64,000 nt of DNA, from assembly GCF_030381805.1 (NCBI RefSeq), contig NZ_JAUDRH010000009.1, positions 248,001 to 312,000 of the forward strand, given 5' to 3'. This stretch comes from Chlorogloeopsis sp. ULAP01. Its GTDB lineage: Bacteria; Cyanobacteriota; Cyanobacteriia; Cyanobacteriales; Nostocaceae. A program made the translations under genes and the position numbers. Numbering within the stretch: the first letter of the stretch is position 1; every line of letters starts with the position of its first letter. Shown one piece after another: positions 27,032 to 36,042 of this stretch. The notes below the pieces were generated by a model. That model saw only the letters and a program-made list of their open reading frames with translations. It made no database searches and was not told where the DNA came from.

Positions 27032-27781
27032 ATGAGGGAACCAAGGAAAAATTTTCAACCATTACTTGCCACAGAAGCTCCACCCGAAGTTGAACGCATG
27101 GGGCTGACTTGGTTGATGGCAGCCGCGATCGCGACAGTAGTATTATGGCAAGTTCCTGGCGGAGATTATATTTTATACCCATTCACAATACTGGCAACTT
27201 GGTTTCACGAAATGGCACATGGCATAATGGCAATGCTTTTAGGAGGTGATTTTCGCCAGTTACTGATTTTTCCTAATGGTTCAGGTGTAGCAATTTATAG
27301 TTATAGTGGTGGGTTTTTTCTGGGTTCAATTGGTCGTGCTTTAGTCGCCGCCGCCGGGCCGATGGGGCCGCCAATTGCAGGTGCTATTTTAATATTGGCT
27401 TCCCGCAGCTTTAAAACAGCTTCTTGGAGTTTGAAAATTTTGGGGGGTTTTTTGGTGCTGTCAACAGCAATTTGGGTGCGATCGCTATTTGGATTGGTGG
27501 CAATACCCCTGTTAGGTTTAATTATTTTAGGTATTGGTTTCAAAGCGCCTCGTTGGGTACAAGGATTTGCAATTCAATTTTTAGGTGTACAAGCTTGTAT
27601 AAGTACCTATCATCAACTCAACTATTTATTTAGCTACAGTGCTGGTTCCTTGGGGCTATCTGATACAGCACAAATTCAGCAGGAATTATTTTTACCTTAC
27701 TGGTTTTGGGGAGCATTGATGGCGATCGCATCTGGGTTTTTGCTTGTCCAAAGTTTGCGTATCGCCTATCGTTCAGCGTAA
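27032..27781 (+). CDS. M50 family membrane metallopeptidase
   Basis: A 249-residue integral membrane protein with about six hydrophobic segments. The zinc motif HEMAH is at residues 59-63 inside a membrane segment, and a glycine-rich segment (LVAAAGPMGPPIAGA) follows. The second part, VALIPLLG-like (FGLVAIPLLGLIILGIG), may include the third ligand region. Site-2-type or related intramembrane protease activity is inferred. It follows the two FHA genes by 89 bp on the same strand. Confidence 0.85.
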   Translation: MREPRKNFQPLLATEAPPEVERMGLTWLMAAAIATVVLWQVPGGDYILYPFTILATWFHEMAHGIMAMLLGGDFRQLLIFPNGSGVAIYSYSGGFFLGSIGRALVAAAGPMGPPIAGAILILASRSFKTASWSLKILGGFLVLSTAIWVRSLFGLVAIPLLGLIILGIGFKAPRWVQGFAIQFLGVQACISTYHQLNYLFSYSAGSLGLSDTAQIQQELFLPYWFWGALMAIASGFLLVQSLRIAYRSA

Positions 27782-27827
27782 CTTTCAAGAAACAAGGCAG
27801 ATGGCAGAGGGCAGAGAGAAGTTTGTA

Positions 27828-27890
27828 GGCGCGGAGCGACTTCCCGTAAGGGTGCGGAGGAAACCTCCGATCAAAGCTTCGGAGAGAGCA
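27828..27890. repeat. GC-rich palindromic repeat segment
   Basis: GCGCGGAGCGACTTCCCGTAAGGG, then GGAGGAAACCTCC and AAAGCTTCGG, a chain of small palindromes like those at 34.1 and 45.2 kb. It is not coding as far as I can judge. Confidence 0.55.
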
Positions 27891-28070
27891 GGAGGCAGAA
27901 GGTTAAGAGTATCAATTAAAACTTTAGTTCTGGGTTGAAAGCCCAAATTAAGTTAATACTTATACTGAGGCTGCTTGCTGCAAGGTATAAAACATCCTTG
28001 TTATAATTCCACTCTTTTAAGAGTAGGCTCCCTTCTGCCCTCTACCTCCAGCATAGCTGCCTTCTGAATC

Positions 28071-29060
28071 TCACCGTACTCGCACCCCCAACTTCTCATC
28101 CCAATGTAGTGGCTTTGCAGCTTTTGGTAAAGGAGCCTCTGGAATCTGATTTATCGATACGCCATATTTCCAATTCGGCGGACAAATAGCAATATAGCGG
28201 GCGTAGCCTCCAGTACCGCCTTGGAATTTTGGATAGCCTATTGCCAAGAGCGCCCCTACTTCTGGTACTTGATCTAAATTAGCAACGCCTTCTGCTTGAG
28301 CATAACCGTTGTGCAGCAGCCAAGCTTCTCCTTCTAGATTGGGTGTAGTATCAGTGTCTAGTGGCTCATGTCCGTGAAATAGAATCTGCCGTTGCAGATG
28401 CAAAAACTTGAGAGCCTCAAGCTTGACGCCAGGAAATTGTTTTCTTTTAGCTAGTTCTGGGTTTGGCCATTCCTTAGACCAATCGGAGCGTACAAATACA
28501 ACTGAGCCACTGGGAATCTTACCATATTTCTTTTCCCACTCTAAGATATCTGCTACGCTCAAGTGATAACCTGGATTTTTATTTACCTTGTCCTGAATTG
28601 GAATTACTACTAACGGTCGAATTGTATAGGTAGCAGGTAACTCATCAATTGCTGGATAGTTGGCAGCCCAATGGGCAGGTGGATCTAGCTGAGTTCCTAA
28701 CTGATCGGTAGATAAATCGTAGTGTGTTGCTTCAAAACCATCTGCTTTATAAGTGTATGGCTTGCCAGTTTTGGGATTAATGCTAGGTGCAAACGTAGAC
28801 GAGCCAAACCCCACCCAAACAGGAATTTGTGGAGTAATGGTATGGGTTAAGTCAACATACTTAGCTTGCTGAAGCGATCGCTGATAAACTTGCCACAAAC
28901 CTAAATCATTGCTGGGCTGTTTTGCACCTACTGCTGAGGAAATAAAGACGAGCAGTATTGGTAAACAAATAACAGTCAATAAAATTTTGGTGTTGTGTTG
29001 GCTCGCAAATTTCCATAAAAACTGTAGACAATAATTAATAAAACTTAATTTATTGTTCAT
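28071..29060 (-). CDS. Cyclase family protein, exported or membrane-anchored
   Basis: 329 residues. A hydrophobic N-terminal segment (LLTVICLPILLVFISSAVGA) precedes a kynurenine-formamidase/cyclase-like domain. Family features are DLTHTITPQIPVW, LGTQLDPPAHW (the counterpart of HxGTHxDxPxH, with the first His and the T-H replaced), VFVRSDW and LFHGHEPLDTDTT. Because the metal-binding motif is altered, the activity is uncertain. The gene is divergent to the GH63-like gene. Confidence 0.83.
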   Translation of the reverse strand: MNNKLSFINYCLQFLWKFASQHNTKILLTVICLPILLVFISSAVGAKQPSNDLGLWQVYQRSLQQAKYVDLTHTITPQIPVWVGFGSSTFAPSINPKTGKPYTYKADGFEATHYDLSTDQLGTQLDPPAHWAANYPAIDELPATYTIRPLVVIPIQDKVNKNPGYHLSVADILEWEKKYGKIPSGSVVFVRSDWSKEWPNPELAKRKQFPGVKLEALKFLHLQRQILFHGHEPLDTDTTPNLEGEAWLLHNGYAQAEGVANLDQVPEVGALLAIGYPKFQGGTGGYARYIAICPPNWKYGVSINQIPEAPLPKAAKPLHWDEKLGVRVR

Positions 29061-29259
29061 ATTTTTATTAAAAAATATTACATCTAAAATTTTTAATTTG
29101 AACCAATCTACTATATATTTGCTGAATTATTCCTGAATGATTTATATCATTAATTGTTTATTACGAACTCATCTATTTTTAATCAAACTATCATTTCTAA
29201 TTAGGATGCATAACAAATACTTAAGATAGCTAATCAGATTTTTCAGGAAAATATTAATT

Positions 29260-31962
29260 ATGCCCAGCTTAACAGCAGAAGAAAAAAGGTTACAGGAAGC
29301 ACGCGATCGCCAAGTGCATTGGAAGCGCTGGGGGACATATTTAAGCGACCGCCAGTGGGGTACAGTTAGGGAAGATTACAGTGCCACAGGTTCAGCTTGG
29401 GATTATTTTCCGCACGAGCAGGCGCGATCGCGTGCTTATCGCTGGGGTGAGGATGGTATTGCTGGTATTTCCGATGGCAATCAGCAGCTGTGTTTTGCGA
29501 TCGCGCTTTGGAATGGTGAAGACTCTATTCTCAAAGAACGCTTGTTTGGTTTAACAGGCAATGAAGGCAATCATGGGGAAGACGTTAAAGAGTATTACTT
29601 TTATCTAGACAACACCCCTACCCATTCTTATATGAAATGTCTGTATAAATATCCCCACAGAGCATTTCCCTATTCTCAACTAATAGAAGAAAATCGTCGT
29701 CGCAGTCGCCGAGAACTAGAATATGAACTGTTAGATACTGGCATTTTTAATGAAGACCGTTACTTTGATATTTTCATTGAATACGCCAAAAATTCAACCG
29801 ATGATATTCTCATTCAAATTAGTGTTATCAACCGGGGACAAGAAGCAAAAACACTCCATCTTTTACCTACCCTTTGGTTTAGAAATACTTGGACTTGGAA
29901 TGGGAAACAAGATAAACCATCTCTAAAAGAAGTAAGCTCTGACATATCTACAATAGAAGCTTTTCACTCTAACTTAGGTAAAAGATGGCTATACTGTCAA
30001 AAAGCTACGGAAATTTTATTTACAGAAAATGAAACGAATTATGAAAAATTATTTGGTGTTAGCAATACATCTCACTATGTCAAAGATGGAATTAATGATT
30101 ATATAGTACATGAACAAAAAGCAGCCGTAAATCCAAATCAAATTGGAACGAAAGCGGCTGCACATTATATATTAAATGTTGGTGCGGGGGAAACAAAAAT
30201 AGTTCAATTACGCCTAACTAATGAACTTTGTTTGACGCCTTTTGGAGATGAATTTAACAATATCTTTGCCACTCGCCAATGCGAAGCCGACGAATTTTAT
30301 CAGCGCATCACTCCTTTTTCGCTACCAGAAGATATGCGAACAGTGCAGCGACAAGCTTTTGCTGGAATGTTGTGGAGTAAGCAATATTATCAATTTACTA
30401 TCGACGAATGGATAAATGGCGATCTGGCAGAGCCATTCCCACCAATAGAACGCAAACACGGCAGAAATAACGAATGGATTCACCTCAATAACGAAGATAT
30501 TCTTTCCATGCCCGACAAGTGGGAGTATCCCTATTACTGCGCCTGGGATTTAGCCTTCCACACCATTCCCTTAGCAATGATCGATCCTGACTTTGCCAAG
30601 GAGCAATTAATTTTATTAACACGGGAATGGTATATGCATCCTAACGGACAAATTCCTGCTTATGAATGGGCTTTTAGTGATGTTAACCCACCCGTGCATG
30701 CATGGGCTGCATGGCGCGTTTATAAAATCGAGCAAAAAATGTATGGGCGGGCAGATAAACATTTTCTGGAAAGAGTATTTCAGAAGTTATTGCTTAACTT
30801 TACTTGGTGGGTAAATCGCAAAGATGTGGAAGGTAAGAACGTCTTTCAAGGAGGTTTTTTAGGTTTAGATAATATTGGAGTTTTTGATCGGAGTAAAGAG
30901 CTTCCAACAGGAGGACATATTGACCAATCTGATGGTACAAGTTGGATGGGGATGTACTGTTTAAATATGTTGGCGATCGCTCTAGAGCTTGCTCAATCAA
31001 ATTCCAATTATGAAGATATTGCCACAAAGTTTTTTGAGCATTTTCTTTATATTGCTGATGCGATGAATCACATTGGTGATGAAGGTACAGAACTATGGGA
31101 CGAAAAAGATGGTTTTTATTATGATGTTCTACATTTACCTAACAACCATAATTTAACTTTAAAAGTACGTTCACTGGTGGGATTGATTCCACTTTTTGCT
31201 GTAGAAACTTTAGAACCAGATACCTTAGCAGCACTTCCTAATTTTAAAACTCGTCTGGAGTGGTTTATTACAAATCGCCCTAAATTGCGTCAAAATGTCG
31301 CTTGTATGGAAACGAGGGGTGTAGGTGCCAGAAGATTACTGGCAATAGTCAACCGTGATAAATTGCGGTGTATTCTGCAAAAAATGCTGGATGAAACAGA
31401 ATTTTTATCAGAGTATGGGATTCGTTCAGTTTCCAAATATCATGCTGATAATCCTTATGTTTTTCATGCTAACAATTCTGAATATCGAGTAGATTACGAA
31501 CCAGCAGAATCTAATAGCGGTTTATTTGGTGGTAATTCTAATTGGCGTGGCCCAATTTGGTTTCCAGTAAATTATCTGATTATTGAGTCACTGCAAAAAT
31601 TATATCATTACCTGGGAGATGATTTTAAAGTGGAATGTCCCACTGGTTCAGGTAAATATATAAATCTCTGGGAAGTAGCTTGTGAATTATCACAAAGACT
31701 CATCAAAATTTTCATAAATAATGAAGCTGGCAATCGTCCTGTTTTTGGTGGAATGCAAAAATTTCAAGCAGATCCACATTGGCATGATTTAATTCTTTTT
31801 AATGAATATTTTCATGGAGATAATGGGGCAGGAATTGGCGCAAGTCATCAAACAGGATGGACTGGTTTAATAGCAAAACTCATCCAACAGGTAGGAGAAT
31901 ATAGCGGAGAAAATCAACCTGGAGAAATGACAAAAAGTCAGGTTAAATCTATTGCTATGTAG
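29260..31962 (+). CDS. GH63-like (MGH1 domain) glucosidase
   Basis: A 900-residue cytoplasmic protein without signal peptide. The N-terminal part (ARDRQVHWKRWGTYLSDRQW, RAYRWGEDGIAG) and the (alpha/alpha)6 barrel with YYCAWDLAFHTIPLAMIDPD, GGHIDQSDGTSWMG and NSNWRGPIWFPVNYL match GH63-type mannosyl-oligosaccharide glucosidase relatives. In bacteria such enzymes act on glucosides such as glucosylglycerate or mannosylglycerate; the substrate here is not known. It is a single gene with a divergent cyclase-family gene upstream. Full-length and intact. Confidence 0.9.
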   Translation: MPSLTAEEKRLQEARDRQVHWKRWGTYLSDRQWGTVREDYSATGSAWDYFPHEQARSRAYRWGEDGIAGISDGNQQLCFAIALWNGEDSILKERLFGLTGNEGNHGEDVKEYYFYLDNTPTHSYMKCLYKYPHRAFPYSQLIEENRRRSRRELEYELLDTGIFNEDRYFDIFIEYAKNSTDDILIQISVINRGQEAKTLHLLPTLWFRNTWTWNGKQDKPSLKEVSSDISTIEAFHSNLGKRWLYCQKATEILFTENETNYEKLFGVSNTSHYVKDGINDYIVHEQKAAVNPNQIGTKAAAHYILNVGAGETKIVQLRLTNELCLTPFGDEFNNIFATRQCEADEFYQRITPFSLPEDMRTVQRQAFAGMLWSKQYYQFTIDEWINGDLAEPFPPIERKHGRNNEWIHLNNEDILSMPDKWEYPYYCAWDLAFHTIPLAMIDPDFAKEQLILLTREWYMHPNGQIPAYEWAFSDVNPPVHAWAAWRVYKIEQKMYGRADKHFLERVFQKLLLNFTWWVNRKDVEGKNVFQGGFLGLDNIGVFDRSKELPTGGHIDQSDGTSWMGMYCLNMLAIALELAQSNSNYEDIATKFFEHFLYIADAMNHIGDEGTELWDEKDGFYYDVLHLPNNHNLTLKVRSLVGLIPLFAVETLEPDTLAALPNFKTRLEWFITNRPKLRQNVACMETRGVGARRLLAIVNRDKLRCILQKMLDETEFLSEYGIRSVSKYHADNPYVFHANNSEYRVDYEPAESNSGLFGGNSNWRGPIWFPVNYLIIESLQKLYHYLGDDFKVECPTGSGKYINLWEVACELSQRLIKIFINNEAGNRPVFGGMQKFQADPHWHDLILFNEYFHGDNGAGIGASHQTGWTGLIAKLIQQVGEYSGENQPGEMTKSQVKSIAM

Positions 31963-31983
31963 AAGGCAGATGGCAGAAGAAAC

Positions 31984-32065
31984 GCCTGGAACTGAAGTTT
32001 CCAGGCTTATAGTTCAAGTCAGTTTAAACTGACTGAAAATCTTAACTAGTCTGCTTGAGCAGACT
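31984..32065. repeat. Multi-hairpin repeat element, copy A
   Basis: Three consecutive hairpins: GCCTGGAA/TTCCAGGC; the perfect palindrome GTCAGTTTAAACTGAC; and AGTCTGCT/AGCAGACT with a 2-nt loop. A related element (copy B) lies on the other side of the adjacent reductase gene, at 33571-33624. Confidence 0.75.
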
Positions 32066-32177
32066 TTAGCTTAAAGCCCTTGAAATTTATTTCTTGGCGG
32101 ACAAGAGTACAGATGTAAAATATGAGTTAAAAAGTTTTTCCTGTCTGCTCTCTTAAAATTGGCATCTGTCTTGTTAC

Positions 32178-32209
32178 AATCCAAAATCCAAAATCTAAAA
32201 TCCAAAATG
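32178..32209. repeat. STRR-type repeat AATCCAA
   Basis: Four tandem units AATCCAA, AATCCAA, AATCTAA, AATCCAA and a partial fifth, ending about 10 bp before the reductase start codon, in the place where a ribosome-binding site would be. Confidence 0.85.
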
Positions 32210-32218
32210 GTATGACTT

Positions 32219-33565
32219 ATGGAAACAGCAGATGCAATTATCATTGGTAGCGGTCAAGGTGGCGTTCCCTTGGCAATAGATTTAGCTAAAGAAGGCAAAA
32301 ACGTTGTATTATTTGAACGAGGAGCATTGGGTGGGAGTTGTGTTAATTATGGTTGCACTCCTTCCAAAGCTTTTTTAGCAGCAGCACACGCCGTAGGTAG
32401 GGCAAGACAAGCAGAAAAATTAGGCATCCATACGCAAATTAAGGTTGATTTTCCTGCTGTGATGGAACGCGTGCGCGGAATTCGCAATAGTTTCAATGGC
32501 GGTGTAGGAAGACGTTTAGAAAATGCTGGTGTTAAAGTCATCAAAGCCGAAGCATCTTTCATTGCAGAACGCACTGTCACAGGTGATGGCGTCAGTTTAC
32601 AAGCACCTTTAGTGGTGATGAATACTGGAACATCTCCCTTCATACCAGATATTCCTGGTTTGGCTGGTACGCCTTATATTACTAACTTAAATTTCTTTGA
32701 ACTGCGAGAATTACCGCCCCGCACTTTAGTGATGGGCGCAGGTTATATCGGCTTAGAATTGGGGCAGGGATTAGCACGTTTGGGTAGTGAAGTACATTTG
32801 ATTGTGCGGGGCGATCGCGTTCTAGCTCAAGAAGAAGCGGATGTTAGCGAAGTATTAACTGAAGCATTGAAACAAGATGGTATGAAACTGCATTTTAATG
32901 TCAATGTTGTTCAAGTTAATTACACTGATAATATCTTCACTCTTATTCTTAGCAATGGTGAGGAATTACAAGGTGAAGCATTGTTGGTTACTACTGGACG
33001 CAAGCCTAATACTAAAGCTCTCAATACTCAAGCAGGTGGAATTGAGTTAGATAAACAAGATTATATCAAAGTTGATAGTAAATTCCAGACAACATCGTCT
33101 GGTGTGTATGCGATTGGTGATGTGGCAAAGCAACCTGCATTTACTCACGTTGCTTGGGAAGATTATCGTCGCCTCAAAGGAATTTTCAAAGGTGAAAATC
33201 GCTCGCGAGATGATAGAGTTTTGGGTTATGCAATATATACAGAACCGCAAGTTGGGCGTGTGGGTTTAACTTTAGAAGCAGCGAAGAAAAAAGGCTTTAA
33301 TGCTCGTGCTGTAACTTTGCCAATGTCTCAAATTGCCCGTGCCATTGAGTGGGGACACGACTTGGGATTTTATCGTATGGTTGTAGATGATGATAATAAT
33401 AAAATTCTTGGTGCAACTTTAGTAGGATATGAAACGGCTGAATTAGTTCACGTGTTTTTATCTTTAATGGAAGTTGGAGCAAATTGGCAATTACTTGAGG
33501 AGTCTGTGCATATCCACCCTACTTACGGTGAAGCATTGCCGAGTTTGGCGCGGTTGTTGATTTGA
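32219..33565 (+). CDS. Mercuric-reductase-like flavin disulfide oxidoreductase
   Basis: 448 residues, class I pyridine-nucleotide disulfide reductase. The FAD-binding GSGQGGVPLA is at the N-terminus. The redox pair C41/C46 is in GGSCVNYGCTPSK. The NAD(P)-binding VMGAGYIGLELGQGLARLG, the second FAD motif GVYAIGDVAKQPAFTH and the C-terminal HIHPTYGEALP (catalytic His-Glu) are present. It lacks the N-terminal HMA domain and the C-terminal Cys pair of true MerA, so mercury reduction is not implied. A paralogue is at 41.6 kb. Repeat elements lie on both sides, and no good ribosome-binding site is seen. Confidence 0.92.
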   Translation: METADAIIIGSGQGGVPLAIDLAKEGKNVVLFERGALGGSCVNYGCTPSKAFLAAAHAVGRARQAEKLGIHTQIKVDFPAVMERVRGIRNSFNGGVGRRLENAGVKVIKAEASFIAERTVTGDGVSLQAPLVVMNTGTSPFIPDIPGLAGTPYITNLNFFELRELPPRTLVMGAGYIGLELGQGLARLGSEVHLIVRGDRVLAQEEADVSEVLTEALKQDGMKLHFNVNVVQVNYTDNIFTLILSNGEELQGEALLVTTGRKPNTKALNTQAGGIELDKQDYIKVDSKFQTTSSGVYAIGDVAKQPAFTHVAWEDYRRLKGIFKGENRSRDDRVLGYAIYTEPQVGRVGLTLEAAKKKGFNARAVTLPMSQIARAIEWGHDLGFYRMVVDDDNNKILGATLVGYETAELVHVFLSLMEVGANWQLLEESVHIHPTYGEALPSLARLLI

Positions 33566-33570
33566 GGAAT

Positions 33571-33624
33571 TTAGCCAGGAACTTATAGTTCCTGGCTAAT
33601 AATTAAAGTCTATTAAAATAGACT
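33571..33624. repeat. Multi-hairpin repeat element, copy B
   Basis: TTAGCCAGGAACT/AGTTCCTGGCTAA (13-bp perfect stem, 3-nt loop), then AGTCTATT/AATAGACT. The same order of hairpins occurs in copy A. It starts 5 bp after the reductase stop codon and could also act as its terminator (AAAGTCTTTATTTTTTT follows). Confidence 0.78.
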
Positions 33625-33806
33625 AAAGTCTTTATTTTTTTGTCAAAAATATTATTTTTAACATAAACCTGAATATACCATTTGTGATAGATGTAAGATG
33701 AGGAATGCAGGTTTAAGCAAGCTTCATAATTTAAACAGAAATAATACGTTTGGAGAATAATCTGAACCTTACAGACAATTGATTCAGTAGCGTTCAAGAA
33801 TTACAA

Positions 33807-34010
33807 ATGAGTAATAACAATGATGGTGCTGAAGCAGCAGGATACGCAGCAGCAGGTGCAGTAACAGGTGCAGGAGTTGCAGCAGTAGTAGGAGGCATGG
33901 GTTTAGCAGTAGGTGGAACAGCTGTTGCTATTGGTACGGCTTTGGTTGTTGCTGCTGGCGCAGTTGTAGGATTAGCTGCATACGGGCTAAAAAAAGCCTT
34001 CGGTAAATAG
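33807..34010 (+). CDS. Small Gly/Ala/Val-rich protein
   Basis: 67 residues. The start MSNNNDGAEAAGYAAAGAVT leads into alternating Gly/Ala/Val stretches with glycine-zipper spacing and a basic end, GLKKAFGK. It could insert in membranes or oligomerise. I do not recognise a characterised family. A good terminator follows 28 bp after the stop, supporting a real transcription unit. Bacteriocin-like or membrane-pore function is only speculation. Confidence 0.7.
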   Translation: MSNNNDGAEAAGYAAAGAVTGAGVAAVVGGMGLAVGGTAVAIGTALVVAAGAVVGLAAYGLKKAFGK

Positions 34011-34038
34011 ATACTGCATTAAAATCAACTTTTGCAAG

Positions 34039-34064
34039 AACGCGAGCTTTTCAACTCGCGTTTT
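34039..34064 (+). terminator. Rho-independent terminator of the Gly-rich gene
   Basis: AACGCGAG/CTCGCGTT stem of 8 bp with an 8-nt loop, followed by TTACTTATTT. Confidence 0.82.
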
Positions 34065-34271
34065 ACTTATTTAGGAATTACACAAAAACTCTCTCAAACT
34101 CTTATTGCTTTGTGTCCTACCCTTACGGGTAGACACGAAGTGGCTTCTGAAAGTAGCCGCTGCGCGTCTAACGTGTTCTTTGTGGTACCCTCCGGGAAGT
34201 CGCTTCGCGTCTACGTTTTTCTTTACTGCTGTGTAAGTCCTATTACTAATCAGTAGAACACCCAAATTATA

Positions 34272-34304
34272 AGATCCCCGACTTCTTTCGGAAGTCGGAG
34301 ATCT
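34272..34304. repeat. Palindromic repeat AGATCCCCGACTTC, second copy
   Basis: AGATCCCCGACTTC and GAAGTCGGAGATCT around TTTCG, one mismatch. The first copy is at 14709-14743. It lies between convergent genes and could double as a terminator. Confidence 0.7.
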
Positions 34305-34330
34305 GTATTTTTAGTTTGTTGTGATTGGTT

Positions 34331-35836
34331 TTATTTTAAAATCTTGCTAGCAGCTGCTTGACTTTTAATTTGCTCAATGACTGCAAAACGAATATCCCGT
34401 TTTTCTGCTATCAATTTAATGCCTGGTTGTTGAAGATTTAAGAGATCTAATCCTTGTTCTTTACCACTGATTAAGAAGTCATTGATAGCAACTTTGTAAG
34501 TCTGGTTGGGGTTGAGAGGTTGATTGTTAACTAGCCAGTTGCCTAAACTAGAGTCTTTACGAACTTTTGCTGTTTGCAGATAACCACCAGTGCCTTTATT
34601 GGCTTGTCCTTGCTCTAATACTCTTTGCAACAATGCGCCGTTCATCTCCACCGCTACTATTTTGCCCCCAAAAGGCAGTATCCGAATCACATCATACTGG
34701 GTAACTGGCCCTGCTGGGATTACATCATCAATCCGAATTGAACCGCTATTGTATACTGCTAAATCTGCGTCTTTTACTTCCTTCAACATCGCCTCAGCAA
34801 TTAATTCTGTTAAGTTTGTAGATTCATTGCGAACGCTAGATTCTAAACCATCTAAAGCAATTGGCACATTCGCAATTACCTGCTCCGGCTCAAATCCACT
34901 GGCGCGAAATGCCTGATAACCCCGTTCCACCCATTGCTTAACTACCTTTGCAATCTTGGAATCTTCGGGAATTTTCTCCGTTATTGGCACCAAACGCGAG
35001 TTAATCTGGAGGTTTTTTTTGATAGTGTCGTAGCTTAACTGGTGAACGTAGACAGTACGGGCATTGGCATCGGCTTTAAAAATCGGCGTAAAATCTCGCC
35101 CTCGCCACTGTTGGATGTTTTCATGCTCGTGACCGCCGAGTATAATATCTATTTCCGGTATTGTTTCTGCTAATTTACGATCTTGCTCGATTGACAAATG
35201 GGTAACAGCAACTAGGATATCAACTTTACCCTTGAGCGATCGCACCTGTTGTTTGGCAGCTTCAATTGGATCGGTGTAACTAACATACTTAGCCTTATTA
35301 CTATCAACGGTTACACCAATTAACCCTACCCTTACCCAAGTACCGTGATCGCCTTTGACATTAAATACTATTGAGCGGGGAACACCCTTAAAAGGCTGCC
35401 CGTTATTGTCTGAGACGTTACCAGAAAACCAGTGAAAGCGAGATTCTTTTAATCGTTGGTAGAATAGGTGTTCGGGCAAATCAAACTCATGATTGCCAAA
35501 AGTCGCGTAGTCAAATCCCAAGGCATTCATCACTGCTACTATTTGCTGCCCTGCCAGGGGTATACCATTAATTTTGGCAGTTCCTAAAGCCGAAGGACTC
35601 AAGGCGTCTCCAGCTAACAAAGTATAGGTGCGGGGATTTTCCTTGTAAAGTTGTTTGCGTAAGGTGGCAACACGTGCCAAACCGCCGCGAGTTCCTCCCT
35701 CCACAGGAGTGATTTCGTAGATGTCATTGAGTTGTAGTAGGTTAATATTTACAATTTCTGCGAGAACTGGAGTAGTAAAAGCTACTGTTGCCAACACCTG
35801 TAAAACTATGCTGCACCCCTTCCAAATAACTTTCAT
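34331..35836 (-). CDS. Secreted 5'-nucleotidase/UshA-like metallophosphatase
   Basis: 501 residues. An N-terminal signal peptide (VLQVLATVAFTTPVLA) is followed by a metallophosphatase domain with LQLNDIYEITP, FGNHEFDLPEHLF, VAVTHLSIEQDRKL and ILGGHEHENI (metal ligands). A 5'-nucleotidase C-terminal domain follows with YNSGSIRIDD and RILPFGGKIVAVEM. It is likely periplasmic and releases phosphate from nucleotides or related sugars. The first motif is NDI instead of the usual NDxH, so one metal ligand position differs. The gene is divergent to the peroxiredoxin fusion gene. Confidence 0.92.
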   Translation of the reverse strand: MKVIWKGCSIVLQVLATVAFTTPVLAEIVNINLLQLNDIYEITPVEGGTRGGLARVATLRKQLYKENPRTYTLLAGDALSPSALGTAKINGIPLAGQQIVAVMNALGFDYATFGNHEFDLPEHLFYQRLKESRFHWFSGNVSDNNGQPFKGVPRSIVFNVKGDHGTWVRVGLIGVTVDSNKAKYVSYTDPIEAAKQQVRSLKGKVDILVAVTHLSIEQDRKLAETIPEIDIILGGHEHENIQQWRGRDFTPIFKADANARTVYVHQLSYDTIKKNLQINSRLVPITEKIPEDSKIAKVVKQWVERGYQAFRASGFEPEQVIANVPIALDGLESSVRNESTNLTELIAEAMLKEVKDADLAVYNSGSIRIDDVIPAGPVTQYDVIRILPFGGKIVAVEMNGALLQRVLEQGQANKGTGGYLQTAKVRKDSSLGNWLVNNQPLNPNQTYKVAINDFLISGKEQGLDLLNLQQPGIKLIAEKRDIRFAVIEQIKSQAAASKILK

Positions 35837-36042
35837 ATCAAGGCTTAAAGGATTTGTAATCTACGGAAATAATTTTAATGTTTCAGCGTCAGTAGTAGCA
35901 ATAAGAACTATAAATTTTCCGAATGGGGTGGTGGGAGTGCGATCGCTTTCAAGTAAATTATGCTATGAGGCATTTATCATCTCAGTCAAATCTCATCTTG
36001 GCATGGCTTAATAACTCATAAGCTGACTGGCGAGGCATCCTC

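Larger units (their letters stand above)
34011..34330. other. Repeat-filled intergenic region
   Basis: It contains a terminator (34039-34064), a GC-rich palindromic repeat run (about 34109-34215, including CTTACGGG, GAAGTGGCTTC and GGAAGTCGCTTCGCG) and the AGATCCCCGACTTC palindrome at 34272-34304. Short open frames here are products of the repeat sequence. Confidence 0.6.

Noticed and set aside
32219..33565. True mercuric reductase (MerA)
   Set aside because: No HMA domain, no C-terminal vicinal Cys pair and no other mer genes. Only the general flavin disulfide reductase fold is supported.
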